Positions 17,852 through 27,370 are shown, counted from the first letter of the stretch. The stretch is 64,000 nt of DNA from Schaalia sp. HMT-172 (GCF_030644365.1 NZ_CP130058.1:2108001-2172000), one strand, 5' to 3'. The notes: generated by a model from the letters alone, not told the origin. Numbers and translations: made by a program.

Positions 17852-19375
17852 TCACAACACGTCGTCGTCGACCCAGTCGAGCGTACGCGTGACGGCCTTC
17901 TTCCACAGGCGGTAGGTGCGGTCGCGCTCGGCGGGCTCCATGGTGGGCGTCCAGCGCTTGCCTTCCTGCCAGTTGGCAACGACGTCGTCGGTGCTCTCCC
18001 AGTAGCCAACCGCCATGCCGGCCGCGTAGGCGGCACCCAGGGCGGTGGTCTCGATGACCTTCGGGCGAACGACGTCCACGCCGCACAGGTCGGCCTGGAA
18101 CTGCATGACCAGGTCGTCGTGCGTCATGCCGCCGTCGACCTTGAGCTCCTTGAGCGGGACGCCGGAGTCGGCGTTCATCGCGTCGAGAACCTCGGCGCTC
18201 TGGAACGCGGTCGACTCCTCGACGGCGCGGGCGATGTGGCCCTTGTTGACGTAGCGGGTCAGGCCCACGATCGCGCCGCGCGCGTCCGCACGCCAGTAGG
18301 GGGCGAACAGGCCGGAGAAGGCGGGCACGAAGTAGACGCCGCCGTTGTCCTCGACCGTGCTGGCCAGCTTGCCGATGTCCGAGGACTTGACGATCATGCC
18401 GAGGTTGTCGCGCAGCCACTGGACCAGCGAACCGGCGACGGCAATCGAGCCCTCAAGGGCGTAGACGGCCGGCTGATCACCGATCTTGTAGGCCACGGTG
18501 GTAAGCAGGCCGTTGTCGGAGAAGACGGGCTCGGTGCCGGTGTTCATGAGCATGAAGCAGCCCGTACCGTAGGTGTTCTTCGCCATGCCCTTCTCGAAGC
18601 AGGCCTGGCCGAAGGTGGCGGCCTGCTGGTCGCCGAGGATGCCGGAGATCGGAGTGTCGACGAGGAGGCCGTTCTTGCGGCCGTAGCCGTAGATCTCGGA
18701 CGAGGACTTGATCTCGGGGAGCATCGACATGGGAATACCGAAGATCTCGCAGACGTCCTCACGCCAGGAGAGCGTGCGAATATCCATGAGCATGGTGCGC
18801 GAGGCATTGGTGACGTCCGTGCAGTGCACGCCGCCGTTGATGCCGCCCGTCAGGTTCCACAGGACCCAGCAGTCGGTGTTACCGAAGAGCAGGTCGCCGG
18901 CCTCGGCGCGCTCGCGGGCACCCTCGACGTTGTCGAGGATCCACTTGATCTTGGAGCCGGAGAAGTAGGGGGACAGACCGAGGCCACAGATCTGGCGGAA
19001 GCGGTCCGGGCCCTCGTCGCCCTCGAGCTCCTTGACGATGTCGGAGGTACGCATGTCCTGCCAGACGATCGCGTTGTAGACGGGCTCGCCGGTGTTCTTG
19101 TCCCACACGACGGTGGTCTCACGCTGGTTGGTGATGCCGACGGCGGCGAGGCTGTGGCGGTTAATCTCCGCCTTCTGCAGGGCCTCGGCAACGACGGTGC
19201 GGGTGGTCTCCCAGATTTCGATGGGGTTGTGCTCCACCCAGCCCGGGTTCGGGAAGATCTGGGTGAACTCCTTCTGTCCGACGGAGACGATCTCGCCGGA
19301 GTGGTTGAAGATGATCGCACGGGTCGAGGTCGTGCCCTGATCGATGGCAAGAACGAACTTTTCGGTGGGGGTCAT
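17852..19375 (-). CDS. glpK: Glycerol kinase
   Basis: 507-aa FGGY-family kinase phosphorylating glycerol to sn-glycerol-3-phosphate. N-terminal [12 protein letters not shown] is the phosphate-binding motif; the C-terminal half has the [15 protein letters not shown] region typical of GlpK, and length matches the family. AAAGGA precedes the ATG. It lies downstream of the aquaglyceroporin gene on the same strand, with a 155-bp gap containing three hairpins, so uptake and phosphorylation genes may be expressed at different levels. Confidence 0.96.
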   Translation of the reverse strand: MTPTEKFVLAIDQGTTSTRAIIFNHSGEIVSVGQKEFTQIFPNPGWVEHNPIEIWETTRTVVAEALQKAEINRHSLAAVGITNQRETTVVWDKNTGEPVYNAIVWQDMRTSDIVKELEGDEGPDRFRQICGLGLSPYFSGSKIKWILDNVEGARERAEAGDLLFGNTDCWVLWNLTGGINGGVHCTDVTNASRTMLMDIRTLSWREDVCEIFGIPMSMLPEIKSSSEIYGYGRKNGLLVDTPISGILGDQQAATFGQACFEKGMAKNTYGTGCFMLMNTGTEPVFSDNGLLTTVAYKIGDQPAVYALEGSIAVAGSLVQWLRDNLGMIVKSSDIGKLASTVEDNGGVYFVPAFSGLFAPYWRADARGAIVGLTRYVNKGHIARAVEESTAFQSAEVLDAMNADSGVPLKELKVDGGMTHDDLVMQFQADLCGVDVVRPKVIETTALGAAYAAGMAVGYWESTDDVVANWQEGKRWTPTMEPAERDRTYRLWKKAVTRTLDWVDDDVL

Positions 19376-19440
19376 GAGTGTCCTTTCGGATGCGTTGTCA
19401 CGTCGTTGTGTGTGCCGCGCCGGGCCACCTGCGCGGCTTG

Positions 19441-19521
19441 AGGGGCATCAGTGCCCCTGCGAACTTGTTATTCCCCAGCGCTGGGGATGGTGCGGGCGAG
19501 GCCGCGGCGGCCTCGCCCGCG
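19441..19521 (-). terminator. Three consecutive hairpins between glpF and glpK
   Basis: Hairpin 1: 19441-19447 with 19452-19458. Hairpin 2: palindrome CCCCAGCGCTGGGG (19473-19486). Hairpin 3: 13-bp stem 19492-19504 with 19508-19520, 3-nt loop, the strongest. Transcription from glpF meets hairpin 3 first. They may terminate, attenuate or protect mRNA ends. Confidence 0.72.
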
Positions 19522-19530
19522 CACTCACTC

Positions 19531-20316
19531 TCAGTGGAGAGCGAGGTAGTAGACAGCGGTACCGACGATAGCACCGATGATCGGGCCGACGACGGGAACC
19601 CAGGAGTAGCCCCAGTCGGAGCCACCCTTGCCCTTGATGGGCAGGATCGCGTGGGCGATACGCGGGGCGAGGTCACGGGCCGGGTTGATGGCGTAGCCGG
19701 TGGGGCCGCCCAGCGAGTTGCCGATGACGACGATGATGAGGGCGACGCCGAGGGGGCCGACCGCGGTCTCGGTGTAGCCGGAGACGTAGACCCACAGGAT
19801 CAGGACGGCGGTGCCGATGGCCTCAGTGAGGCAGTTCCATCCGTAGGAGCGGATCTCGGGGCCGGTGGAGAAGACGCCGAGCTTGAGGGCAGGGTCGCAG
19901 TCCTCGTCGAAGTGCTTCTTGAAGGTGAGCCAGCACAGGACGGCGCCGACGAAGGCGCCGAGGAACTGGGCGACAATGTAGACCGCGACGTTGGTGCCGG
20001 TGACGGGGATGTCGCCCGCCAGGGTGACGCTGGGGTCGAACATGTGGCCGACGACCTTGGCGATCGTGACGGCGGGGTTCAGGTGGCCGCCGGTGCGGAA
20101 CGCGACGTAGACGCCGGCGAAGACCGCGAGGCCCCATCCCCAGTTGATGAGCAGCCAGCCGCCACCCTTGCCCTTGGACTTGGGAAGCAGGTTCGTGGCG
20201 ACGACGCCGCCACCGAGGAGCAGCAGGACAGCTGTGCCAAGGAACTCAGACATGAAAATCTGGCCCGTGGTAGGGACAGCCGCCTCTGCGGCTGCCGGAA
20301 GCAGTGTTGAGAGCAT
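19531..20316 (-). CDS. glpF: MIP-family aquaglyceroporin (glycerol facilitator)
   Basis: 261-aa, six-span membrane channel of the MIP family. Both pore motifs are present: HLNPAVT in the first half and INPARDLAPR in the second; the Asp directly after the second NPAR motif is typical of glycerol-conducting members. The ATG at 20316 is chosen because AGGA lies just upstream and the earlier frame is Arg-rich. It pairs with glpK for glycerol uptake and phosphorylation, and the divergent SorC-type regulator is the likely controller. Confidence 0.92.
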   Translation of the reverse strand: MLSTLLPAAAEAAVPTTGQIFMSEFLGTAVLLLLGGGVVATNLLPKSKGKGGGWLLINWGWGLAVFAGVYVAFRTGGHLNPAVTIAKVVGHMFDPSVTLAGDIPVTGTNVAVYIVAQFLGAFVGAVLCWLTFKKHFDEDCDPALKLGVFSTGPEIRSYGWNCLTEAIGTAVLILWVYVSGYTETAVGPLGVALIIVVIGNSLGGPTGYAINPARDLAPRIAHAILPIKGKGGSDWGYSWVPVVGPIIGAIVGTAVYYLALH

Positions 20317-20430
20317 TTTTCCTATCTTTCTCCGGCGCGTCCTCACGCCGGGTCACCGGTGGGATACCACCGCTAACTGTGTGCCATCGAACAATATCAA
20401 CGCGGACACTGTTGACGGGTCACCCCAAGT

Positions 20431-20473
20431 ATTGCACTTGATGCACGTTAGCCCAAAACGAATGCACGTTCGT
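20431..20473. promoter_or_regulatory. Direct repeats, candidate SorC-type operator
   Basis: ATGCACGTT occurs at 20441-20449 and again at 20462-20470, exactly 21 bp apart (two helical turns), with a related TTGCACTT at 20432-20439. They lie in the gap between glpF and the divergent sorC-type gene. Repeated half-sites on one DNA face are typical for tetrameric SorC/CggR-like regulators. Confidence 0.55.
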
Positions 20474-20589
20474 TCAGCATCGATAGTGTGACCCTGACCA
20501 TCTGACGCAGATCAATCTAGCGGCAACGGGAGCCAAATGAATACTCAAAATCACACATCTGCACGCTTGTGCATGGCACACTAGAAAAT

Positions 20590-21570
20590 GTGACAATACG
20601 TGACGAACAGGCGCACGAGGCAGCCTCGATGTACTACCTGCAGGGGCAGACGATGGAGACAATCGCCCGCCACCTGCAGGTATCGCGCTCTTCCGTGTCC
20701 CGACTCCTCGCCCACGCGCGCGAAGTCGGCCTGGTGCGCATCTCCGTCTCCGCCTCCCCGGGCACCAAGGGAACGCTCGCCGGGCAGATCGCCGACCTCT
20801 TTGGCGTCCAAGTCTCCGTCGTGCCCGTCCACGACGTCCACACCGAGGTCAACAGGCTCCACAACGTCGCCCTGGTCGCCGCCGAGCACCTCGTCGACAT
20901 GCTCTTCCCCGGAGTCACCCTCGGCATCGCGTGGGGCAACACGACCGCCGAGGTCGCCCGCGCCATGCCCCACGTCACCTTCGCCGGCTCGACGGTCGTC
21001 CAGCTCAACGGCGCCGCGACCGCCACCGAGTCCGGCATGCCCTACGCCGAGGCCATCATCTCCTGCGCAGCCAAAGCCATCGGTGGGCGCATCGTCAACT
21101 TCCCCGTGCCCGCCTTCTTCGACTACGCCGACACCAAGCAGGCACTCTGGCGCGAACGCTCCGTCCAGTCCGTCCTCAACACGATCGACAGCGCCGACGT
21201 CGCCCTCTTCGGCGTCGGATCCATGTCCGCGCGCCTGCCCTCCCACGTCTACTCGGGCGGATTCCTCGAGCCAGACGAGATCGCCTCCGCACAAAACGAC
21301 GGCGTCGTCGGCGACGTGTGCACCGTCCTCATCCGCGAAGACGGCTCGACGAACATGCACCTCAACGAGCGGGCCTCGGGCCCCAGCCCTTCAACGCTCA
21401 AGAGGATCCCGCGACGCCTGTGCGTCGTCTCCGGCACCTCCAAAGCCCTGCCACTACTGGGCGCCCTACGCGCCGGAGTCGCCACCGACCTCGTCCTCGA
21501 CGACGGCGCCGCACACGAGCTCCTCGACCTCGTCCACACGCGCGCCCTGCACCCCCGGCCACGCGCCTAA
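20590..21570 (+). CDS. SorC/DeoR-type sugar-binding transcriptional regulator
   Basis: About 326 aa. N-terminal helix-turn-helix (QGQTMETIARHLQVSRSSVS) followed by a C-terminal sugar-binding domain of the SorC family, an NagB/ISOCOT-like fold that senses phosphorylated sugars. Either GTG at 20569 or GTG at 20590 could start it; 20590 is preferred because CACACT lies 7 nt before it (leaderless spacing) and the extra residues are not conserved-looking. It is divergent from glpF-glpK, so it probably regulates glycerol use in response to a phosphorylated C3 effector; that is inference. Confidence 0.83.
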   Translation: MTIRDEQAHEAASMYYLQGQTMETIARHLQVSRSSVSRLLAHAREVGLVRISVSASPGTKGTLAGQIADLFGVQVSVVPVHDVHTEVNRLHNVALVAAEHLVDMLFPGVTLGIAWGNTTAEVARAMPHVTFAGSTVVQLNGAATATESGMPYAEAIISCAAKAIGGRIVNFPVPAFFDYADTKQALWRERSVQSVLNTIDSADVALFGVGSMSARLPSHVYSGGFLEPDEIASAQNDGVVGDVCTVLIREDGSTNMHLNERASGPSPSTLKRIPRRLCVVSGTSKALPLLGALRAGVATDLVLDDGAAHELLDLVHTRALHPRPRA

Positions 21571-21633
21571 GGATCGTCCCGCGCGCATTAGCGCCCGCCC
21601 CCGCCAAGGCGCGCCCGACAACGCGACGGGCCC

Positions 21634-21661
21634 CGGCCTCGTCCACAAAAGAACGAGGCCG
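21634..21661. terminator. CGGCCTCGT / ACGAGGCCG terminator
   Basis: 9-bp stem (21634-21642 with 21653-21661) and 10-nt loop between the convergent sorC-type gene and lysS. Confidence 0.78.
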
Positions 21662-21681
21662 AGGCCCACTCTCAGCTCAGG

Positions 21682-23298
21682 TCAGCCCAGGCGCTTGACC
21701 AGCGGGAACGGAATCGTCTCGCGGATGCCCTGGCCGGTCAGGACCATGAGCAGGCGGTCGATGCCCATGCCCATGCCGCCGCACGGCGGGAAGCCCTGCT
21801 CCATGGCGACGAGGAAGTCCTCGTCCATGACCATGGCCTCGGGGTCGCCGTTGGCAGCCGCGAGGGCCTGCGCCTCGAAGCGCTCGCGCTGGACGACCGG
21901 GTCGGCCAGCTCGGAGTAGGCGGTGCCCGTCTCGAAGCCGCGCACGTACAGGTCCCACTTTTCCGTCAGGCCGGGGCGCGAGCGGTGGTAGCGGGTCAGC
22001 GGGGAGGTGTCCTCCGGGAAGTCGTAGACGAAGGTCGGCGCCCACAGCTTGGACGCGACGAGCTCCTCGAAGATGTCTTCGACGATCTTGCCGGACACGG
22101 CGTAGTCGTCGACCTCCAAGCCGATACGCTCCGCGTACTTGACGAGGGTCTCGCGCGGCGTCTCCACCGTGACCTCCTCGCCGAGGGCCTCGGAGGTCGA
22201 GCCGTACAGGTCGATGCGATCCCACTGCCCCGACAGGTCGTACTCGGTGCCGTCGGCCAGCCGCACGATTTCCTCACCCTCGGACAGGTCGAAGGCGTCG
22301 CGCGCGGCCTGCTGGATGAGGTCACGCGTCAGCTCAGCCATGCCGTTGTAGTCCGAGTAGGCCTCGTAGGCCTCCAGGGACGTGAACTCGGGGCTATGCG
22401 AGGAATCCATGCCCTCGTTGCGGAAGTTACGGTTCATCTCGAAGACGCGATCCACGCCGCCAACGACCGCGCGCTTGAGGTAGATCTCCGTCGCGATGCG
22501 CAAGTACAGATCGGTGTCGAGCGCGTTCATGTGCGTGACGAATGGACGCGCGGCAGCGCCACCGTGGATCATCTGCAGCATCGGCGTCTCGAGCTCGATG
22601 TAGTCGCGGCGGAAGAAGTTCTCGCGGATCGAGCGGTTGACGGCCGCGCGGATGCGGACCATGTCGCGCGCGGCGGGGCGCGTGATGAGGTCGAGCTCGC
22701 GGCGGCGGATACGCTGGTCCTCGGACAGGGTGATCTCTTCGCCGTCCTCGGTGGTCCAGGTCTTGGGCAGGGGGCGCAGCGCCTTGGAGGCGATGGCCCA
22801 GGAGGCGTCGGGGGCGGGCAGCGCGGTGGGCGCGGCGTCGTAGGCGGCCTGAGCCTCGGGGGTGACCTCGGCGGGGGTCGCGAAGATCGACAGCTCGCCG
22901 CGGCGCGAGGAGATGACACGGCCGTGGACGAAGAGGTGATCGCCCAGGTCGACGTCGTTCTTGTAGGCTGCCAGGGACTCGGCGCCGACGGAGGCGGCGG
23001 AGAGCATGACCTGGATCTTGTTGCCCTCACCATCCATGAGGGTCGCGAAGCAGAGCTTGCCGCCGTTGCGCGCGAGGATGACGCGGCCCGCCAGGCCCAC
23101 GTAGTCCTCGGTCTCTTCTCCGGCCTCGAGGTGGGCGTACTTCTCACGCACCGCCTTGATGGTGGTCGTGATCGGCAGGCGCACGGGGTAGGCGGGAATG
23201 CCGGCCTCCATGAGGCGCGCGCGCTTGGCCGCGCGAACCTTGACCTGCTCGGGGGTGTCGTCTGCGGGTGCTTGCGTGGGCGTAGAAGAATCGGTCAT
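21682..23298 (-). CDS. lysS: Lysyl-tRNA synthetase, class II
   Basis: 538 aa. OB-fold anticodon-binding domain (about 75-190) followed by a class II catalytic core: motif 2 region FRNEGMDSSHSPEFT and motif 3 near GMGMGIDRLLMVL at the C-terminus. It charges tRNA-Lys. The ATG at 23298 is preferred over 23358 because TACGAT (23305-23310) lies 6 nt upstream without a Shine-Dalgarno (leaderless) and the extension is Arg-rich. It ends at a terminator shared with the convergent regulator. Confidence 0.95.
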   Translation of the reverse strand: MTDSSTPTQAPADDTPEQVKVRAAKRARLMEAGIPAYPVRLPITTTIKAVREKYAHLEAGEETEDYVGLAGRVILARNGGKLCFATLMDGEGNKIQVMLSAASVGAESLAAYKNDVDLGDHLFVHGRVISSRRGELSIFATPAEVTPEAQAAYDAAPTALPAPDASWAIASKALRPLPKTWTTEDGEEITLSEDQRIRRRELDLITRPAARDMVRIRAAVNRSIRENFFRRDYIELETPMLQMIHGGAAARPFVTHMNALDTDLYLRIATEIYLKRAVVGGVDRVFEMNRNFRNEGMDSSHSPEFTSLEAYEAYSDYNGMAELTRDLIQQAARDAFDLSEGEEIVRLADGTEYDLSGQWDRIDLYGSTSEALGEEVTVETPRETLVKYAERIGLEVDDYAVSGKIVEDIFEELVASKLWAPTFVYDFPEDTSPLTRYHRSRPGLTEKWDLYVRGFETGTAYSELADPVVQRERFEAQALAAANGDPEAMVMDEDFLVAMEQGFPPCGGMGMGIDRLLMVLTGQGIRETIPFPLVKRLG

Positions 23299-23416
23299 GC
23301 GCCTATCGTACCGGGATTTGGCCCCGCGACGAGGCAGGGGTCCGGTTGGGCTCCTCACGAAGCGTCCGGGCCACTTCCTTCTCGTACTGCGATTGAGACT
23401 CTCCGGCGCGCGTTCA

Positions 23417-24670
23417 TTAGGCGGTGAGAGCGGCCAGTGGGAACGTGGTAACCCCGCCCTCGAGCGTCATCGTTGGACCATCTGCCGTCACGACAGCGGC
23501 GAAGGAAGGCGCTCCCATACGCTCATTGTCAACCACCTCAAGGAATCGCATCAGACTCTTGGCTCCAGCAGGTATTGCGGGCTGTCCGAGCTTGACCTCA
23601 ATCGCTCCCCATCGACCGTCAGGCAGCTCGACAATCACATCGACCTCGCGTCCCGCCTTATCTCGATAGTGCATAACCTGCCCCCCAAGCTCCTGCATGT
23701 AGCTGCGCATATGCTGGACGACCATAGATTCAAACCAGAATCCCGCCGTGTTCAAGTCGGCGAGCAGCTTACGCGAGGATGCTCCCAAGGCCGCAGCAGC
23801 CAGTGCCGGATCAACAAAGTGAACCTTAGAGGCGGAGCGAATAGCAGTCTTCGAACGTATCTGTGGAGACCATGCATATTGTTCCTCGACAAGGAAAATA
23901 CGTTCCAACGAACCGATGTACCCGCTAACGGTACGCGGCTGAATACCACCCACGCCTCGCATATCCGCCGCGATCGTTGTCAGCTTCAGCTCGGACGACA
24001 GGTTGCGCGCCAGCGAGCGCAGCAAGGCTGTCACTGTTCGTGGGTTACGGCGAGGTTCATCATCCAGACGCGCAATGTCACTGACAGCAACATCCTCAAG
24101 GTACGCGCGCAGATTACGCTGGGCATCCTTCTCTACCAAATCAAGGTCTGCGGGCCACCCTCCATGCACAAGGGCAGAGAGCATTGTGGGAACATCCATC
24201 GGCGAGGTGAGAGCAGGGGTTGGCAGATCACCGTCAAAGAGTCCCTCGAGCGAGACGGTTCCAACTCCTAGCCCACGCTCTTCGAGAGTCATAGGGCGCA
24301 TCCGCAGACGCACGAATCTATGTGCACCAGAGTGTCGCATCGCATCCTGAGCGGGAACCGATGACCCGGTGAAGATGAACTGCCCCTTCGTACCACGCCG
24401 ATCGATCTCATGCCTGGCCGTATTCCATAGCTCGGGCGCCAGCTGCCACTCATCAACGAGGCGCGGAGTCTCGCCCTCGAGCAGCAAACGCGGGTCCACC
24501 TGGAGCGCAGCTGCAACACTAGGCGAGCCACCATCGAGGATCACGACCGATGCGGCGTGGTGGCGCCCCGTCTGTGTCTTGCCGGACGCGCGGACACCAT
24601 CGATCAGCACACCACCCGAGGTTCGCAATGCAGATTCGACGCTGCGATCAAGAATGCGCGGACGGTACAT
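23417..24670 (-). CDS. DUF4143-type AAA ATPase with C-terminal nuclease-like fold
   Basis: 417 aa. N-terminal P-loop ATPase with Walker A GVRASGKT (about residues 25-32) and Walker B-like RLVDEWQLAP; C-terminal DUF4143 region with a PD-(D/E)xK-like pattern (REVDVIVE then IEVKLG). Such proteins are common, often horizontally acquired, and functionally uncharacterised; a few lie in defence or toxin contexts. GAGGG precedes the ATG. Codon use is less GC-biased than in lysS and panC, consistent with transfer. Three direct repeats just upstream may be its operator. Confidence 0.85.
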   Translation of the reverse strand: MYRPRILDRSVESALRTSGGVLIDGVRASGKTQTGRHHAASVVILDGGSPSVAAALQVDPRLLLEGETPRLVDEWQLAPELWNTARHEIDRRGTKGQFIFTGSSVPAQDAMRHSGAHRFVRLRMRPMTLEERGLGVGTVSLEGLFDGDLPTPALTSPMDVPTMLSALVHGGWPADLDLVEKDAQRNLRAYLEDVAVSDIARLDDEPRRNPRTVTALLRSLARNLSSELKLTTIAADMRGVGGIQPRTVSGYIGSLERIFLVEEQYAWSPQIRSKTAIRSASKVHFVDPALAAAALGASSRKLLADLNTAGFWFESMVVQHMRSYMQELGGQVMHYRDKAGREVDVIVELPDGRWGAIEVKLGQPAIPAGAKSLMRFLEVVDNERMGAPSFAAVVTADGPTMTLEGGVTTFPLAALTA

Positions 24671-24713
24671 TTTCCCTCTCTTTCAAGTAAAAAGTAGCAC
24701 ATTTAGCTAATGT

Positions 24714-24776
24714 AGCGCATGTTTTGGACGACAATTAGCGCATGTTTTGGACGCATTTCAGCGCGCGTTTCGGACG
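24714..24776. promoter_or_regulatory. Three 17-bp direct repeats with 23-bp periodicity
   Basis: AGCGCATGTTTTGGACG at 24714-24730 and 24737-24753 (identical), and AGCGCGCGTTTCGGACG at 24760-24776 (3 differences). Spacers are 6 bp, so the period is exactly 23 bp. They start 43 bp upstream of the DUF4143 ATPase start and look like an operator array or iteron-like binding sites. Confidence 0.75.
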
Positions 24777-24842
24777 GAAAATTGCACCCGTTACGCCTGC
24801 CTCGGCTCTGGCGTCACCTCTTCACGGCAGCTGGACCCCACT

Positions 24843-24906
24843 GGTGGCAACGCAGGCAGGGCACCCACACTGCCACCACGGGGTTAACGCGCGCATGAAA
24901 GGGCCC
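24843..24906 (+). repeat. Dispersed intergenic repeat, copy 1
   Basis: Roughly 65 bp resembling 37856-37920: both begin GGTGGCA, contain GCAGGGC and GGGTTAACG, and end CATGAA then GG and CCC, with scattered substitutions between. No reading frame is conserved. Confidence 0.55.
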
Positions 24907-24916
24907 GAGATACGCG

Positions 24917-24944
24917 AAGCGCCCACTGTCACCAGTGGGTGCTT
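24917..24944 (-). terminator. Terminator after panD
   Basis: 12-bp stem (24917-24928 with 24933-24944, one G-T pair) and TCAC loop, 22 bp beyond the panD stop. Confidence 0.75.
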
Positions 24945-24965
24945 CCCCGTGCTGTCACGCGTTGC

Positions 24966-25400
24966 TTAAACGCCGGAGCTCTTCAAGCCGAGCTCGCGGG
25001 CACGCGCGGAGTCCTCTGGCACGGAGCCCGCGTGGTTGCCGGCGCTGACGATGCGGTTGGAGCCATCGACGAAAACGACGGACGGCTTGACCTGACGCAC
25101 GAGGGACTCGGGCACCTGGGCATAGGCCATGATGATAACCAGGTCGCCGACACTCACCTTGTGGGCGGCGGCGCCGTTGAGCTGGATCGTGCCGCTGCCT
25201 CGCTCGCCGGCGATCGTGTAGGTCGAGAGGCGCTCGCCGTTGTTGACGTCGACGATGTCGACCTTCTGGCCGGGGACGATATTCGCGGCATCCAGCAGAT
25301 CCTCGTCCACGGTGATCGAACCGACGTAGTGCAGGTCGGCGCCGGTGACGACGCCGCGGTGGATCTTGCCGATCGCCATCTCGCGCATCATTTCCATCAT
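24966..25400 (-). CDS. panD: Aspartate 1-decarboxylase
   Basis: 144-aa pyruvoyl enzyme making beta-alanine from aspartate for pantothenate. The self-cleavage site is the Gly-Ser in [10 protein letters not shown] (residues 23-32), where Ser28 becomes the pyruvoyl group; MAIGKIHRG precedes it as in mycobacterial PanD. Its ATG overlaps the panC stop as ATGA, with GGGGGAG 5 nt upstream, so the two are translationally coupled. A downstream in-frame ATG at 25391 aligns even better with M. tuberculosis PanD and is an alternative. The longer open frame through panC is an out-of-frame shadow. Confidence 0.93.
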   Translation of the reverse strand: MMEMMREMAIGKIHRGVVTGADLHYVGSITVDEDLLDAANIVPGQKVDIVDVNNGERLSTYTIAGERGSGTIQLNGAAAHKVSVGDLVIIMAYAQVPESLVRQVKPSVVFVDGSNRIVSAGNHAGSVPEDSARARELGLKSSGV

Positions 25401-26350
25401 GCGAGCTCCCCCGAGCGCTCGGCGAAACGGCCGGCGGGACCGGAGGTGTCGCGCAGCGGCACCTCCATGTTGTCGATGAGGCGGGTCGTGCCCACCTTGG
25501 CGGCGACGAGGAGGCGCCCCTCGCGCGAGCCGTCGGACAGGATGGTGGGCGCGGCTGCGCCCTCGCCGACGGGCACAGACTCGGTGCCGGCGAGGATCTC
25601 GAAGGTCCCAGCGTCCACGAGAGCAATGTAGTCCAGGTCGATGCCGCCCTCGGCGTCGATGACCGCTCGGCACTGCGCCACGATGTCCGCGGGAGCGGCC
25701 CCGGCCTCGGCGACCTCGGCGCCGCGGCGAAGCGCGCGCGAGAGGGCACGGGCGCGGATGCGCTCGTCGTCGCTCAGGTACTGGTTGCGGCTGGACAGAG
25801 CGACGCCGTCCTCGGCGCGCACGATCGGCACGGCGTGGACGCGCACGGGGATGTCGAGCTGGGTAAAGACGGTGCGCAGGACGGCCAGCTGCTGGGCGTC
25901 CTTCTGGCCGTACAGGGCCACGTCGGGGCGCACGAGGTTGACGACCTTGGTGCACACGAGGGCGACGCCCGCGAAGTGCGTGGGGCGCGTCTTGCCCTCG
26001 AGGACGCGCGCGATGGGACCCGGGTCGATGGTGACGGTCGCGGGCGTGGGGTACACATCCTGGGGCGCGGGCGCCCACACGAGGTCCGCGCCGACCGTCT
26101 CGAGGGCATCCATGTCCGCATCCAGGGTGCGCGGGTATGCGTCGTAGTCCTCGCCGGGCGCGAATTGCGTGGGGTTGACGAAGATTGTGACGATCACGTG
26201 GTCGGCGAGCTGCCGGGCTTCGCGCACGAGCTGCAGGTGCCCGTTGTGCAGGGCGCCCATGGTCATGACGAGCGCCTTCGTGCCGGGCAGCTTCGCCAGC
26301 GCCTCGGCCAGCTGGGCGCGCGTGTGGGTCAGGATGGGACGGTGGGTCAT
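25397..26350 (-). CDS. panC: Pantothenate synthetase
   Basis: 317 aa. It condenses pantoate and beta-alanine with [12 protein letters not shown] carries the HIGH-like nucleotide motif, FVNPTQF and LSSRNQYLS are PanC signatures. It sits directly upstream of panD, and the DUF2520 gene precedes it, as in the mycobacterial DUF2520-panC-panD cluster. AAGAAT (26357-26362) lies 6 nt before the ATG with no Shine-Dalgarno, so panC may have its own leaderless promoter. panB is not in the window. Confidence 0.95.
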   Translation of the reverse strand: MTHRPILTHTRAQLAEALAKLPGTKALVMTMGALHNGHLQLVREARQLADHVIVTIFVNPTQFAPGEDYDAYPRTLDADMDALETVGADLVWAPAPQDVYPTPATVTIDPGPIARVLEGKTRPTHFAGVALVCTKVVNLVRPDVALYGQKDAQQLAVLRTVFTQLDIPVRVHAVPIVRAEDGVALSSRNQYLSDDERIRARALSRALRRGAEVAEAGAAPADIVAQCRAVIDAEGGIDLDYIALVDAGTFEILAGTESVPVGEGAAAPTILSDGSREGRLLVAAKVGTTRLIDNMEVPLRDTSGPAGRFAERSGELA

Positions 26351-26457
26351 GTTTCTATTCTTGCAAATGTTGATCCCCGGGCGCGAAAGAGAGTCGCTAT
26401 CCTCACGCCTCGCTCTGTGGGGGACGAGGTCTGGGCGCGGCCGGCGGATGCCCGGGG

Positions 26458-27345
26458 TCAGGCGCCGGGGTCGAGGAGGGCGGCCTCGACGGCGGTCGCG
26501 GCTCGCTCGTCGAGGAGCCGGGCCTCGCGCAGGAGCCGTGTGAGGGCGCGTGTCATGTCCGCGTAGGTGTCGCGCTCCCCCGCGAGTTCCTCGCGCGAGC
26601 CGAGGCAGCGGGCGTGGGCCGCGATGGTGCCCGCGTCCCCGCGGGCGGCGGGTCCGGAGATGCCCGCGACGCCCTCGGTGAGAGCCCGGTCGAGGGCGGC
26701 CTCAAGGAGGGGGCGCACGTACAGGGCGGGGTTGTCGATGCCGGCCGCGGCGAGGATGCGCGTCGTCTGGACGGTGATGCCGGCGATGAAGTTGGCGCCG
26801 TGGGCGAGGCCCGCGTGGTAAAGGGGGCGGTCGTCCTCGGCGACGACGACGGGTTCGCCACCCATTTCGACGACGAGAGCCTGGGCGATCGGCAGGAAGG
26901 GCACCGCCGCCGTCACCGCGAAGGGGGTACCCACGAGGCGTGCCACGTCGACGCTGGTCCCCGTGAAGGTCATCGCCGGGTGGATCGCCAGAGGGATCGC
27001 TCCGGCGGCCGAGGCCGGTGCCAGCAGCCCGACGCCCGAGGCACCCGACAGGTGGATGACGATGTGGCCACTCTGCCAGGCGCCGAGGTCGGCGAGGCCG
27101 GATGCGAGGGGGCCGATCTGGTCGTCGGGCACGGCCAGGATGACGACCTCGGAGCGTCGGGCAACCTCCTCGGGGGACGCCAGGGGCACCCCGGGCAGCA
27201 TCGCGTCGGCCCGCTCGCGCGAGGCATCCGACGAGGCGGAGACGGCGACGATCTGGTGCCCGACGGCGCGCAGGGCGGAGCCGATGACGGGGCCGACGTG
27301 GCCCATGCCGATGATGCCGATACCGAGGCGTCCGGGGGTGCTCAT
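26458..27345 (-). CDS. Rossmann-fold/DUF2520 protein
   Basis: 295 aa. N-terminal NAD(P)-binding Rossmann domain with GIIGMGHVGPVIGSAL, then a DUF2520 domain, resembling the 6-phosphogluconate dehydrogenase/ketopantoate reductase superfamily. Next to panC-panD it is a candidate for a pantoate-related or other dehydrogenase role, but no activity is established for the family. The start at 27345 is supported by the Rossmann motif beginning at once and by GACAAT (27352-27357) 6 nt upstream; the frame to 27687 overlaps the PH-domain gene. Confidence 0.85.
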   Translation of the reverse strand: MSTPGRLGIGIIGMGHVGPVIGSALRAVGHQIVAVSASSDASRERADAMLPGVPLASPEEVARRSEVVILAVPDDQIGPLASGLADLGAWQSGHIVIHLSGASGVGLLAPASAAGAIPLAIHPAMTFTGTSVDVARLVGTPFAVTAAVPFLPIAQALVVEMGGEPVVVAEDDRPLYHAGLAHGANFIAGITVQTTRILAAAGIDNPALYVRPLLEAALDRALTEGVAGISGPAARGDAGTIAAHARCLGSREELAGERDTYADMTRALTRLLREARLLDERAATAVEAALLDPGA

Positions 27346-27370
27346 GGTGTCATTGTCGCCGATCCGCGCC

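Noticed and set aside
18119-19441. Plus-strand frame opposite glpK
   Set aside because: Shadow of a well-conserved kinase gene; composition is that of the complementary strand.
24966-26078. Apparent 370-residue panD with a long N-terminal extension
   Set aside because: The extension is panC read in another frame; panD begins at the ATGA overlap at 25400.
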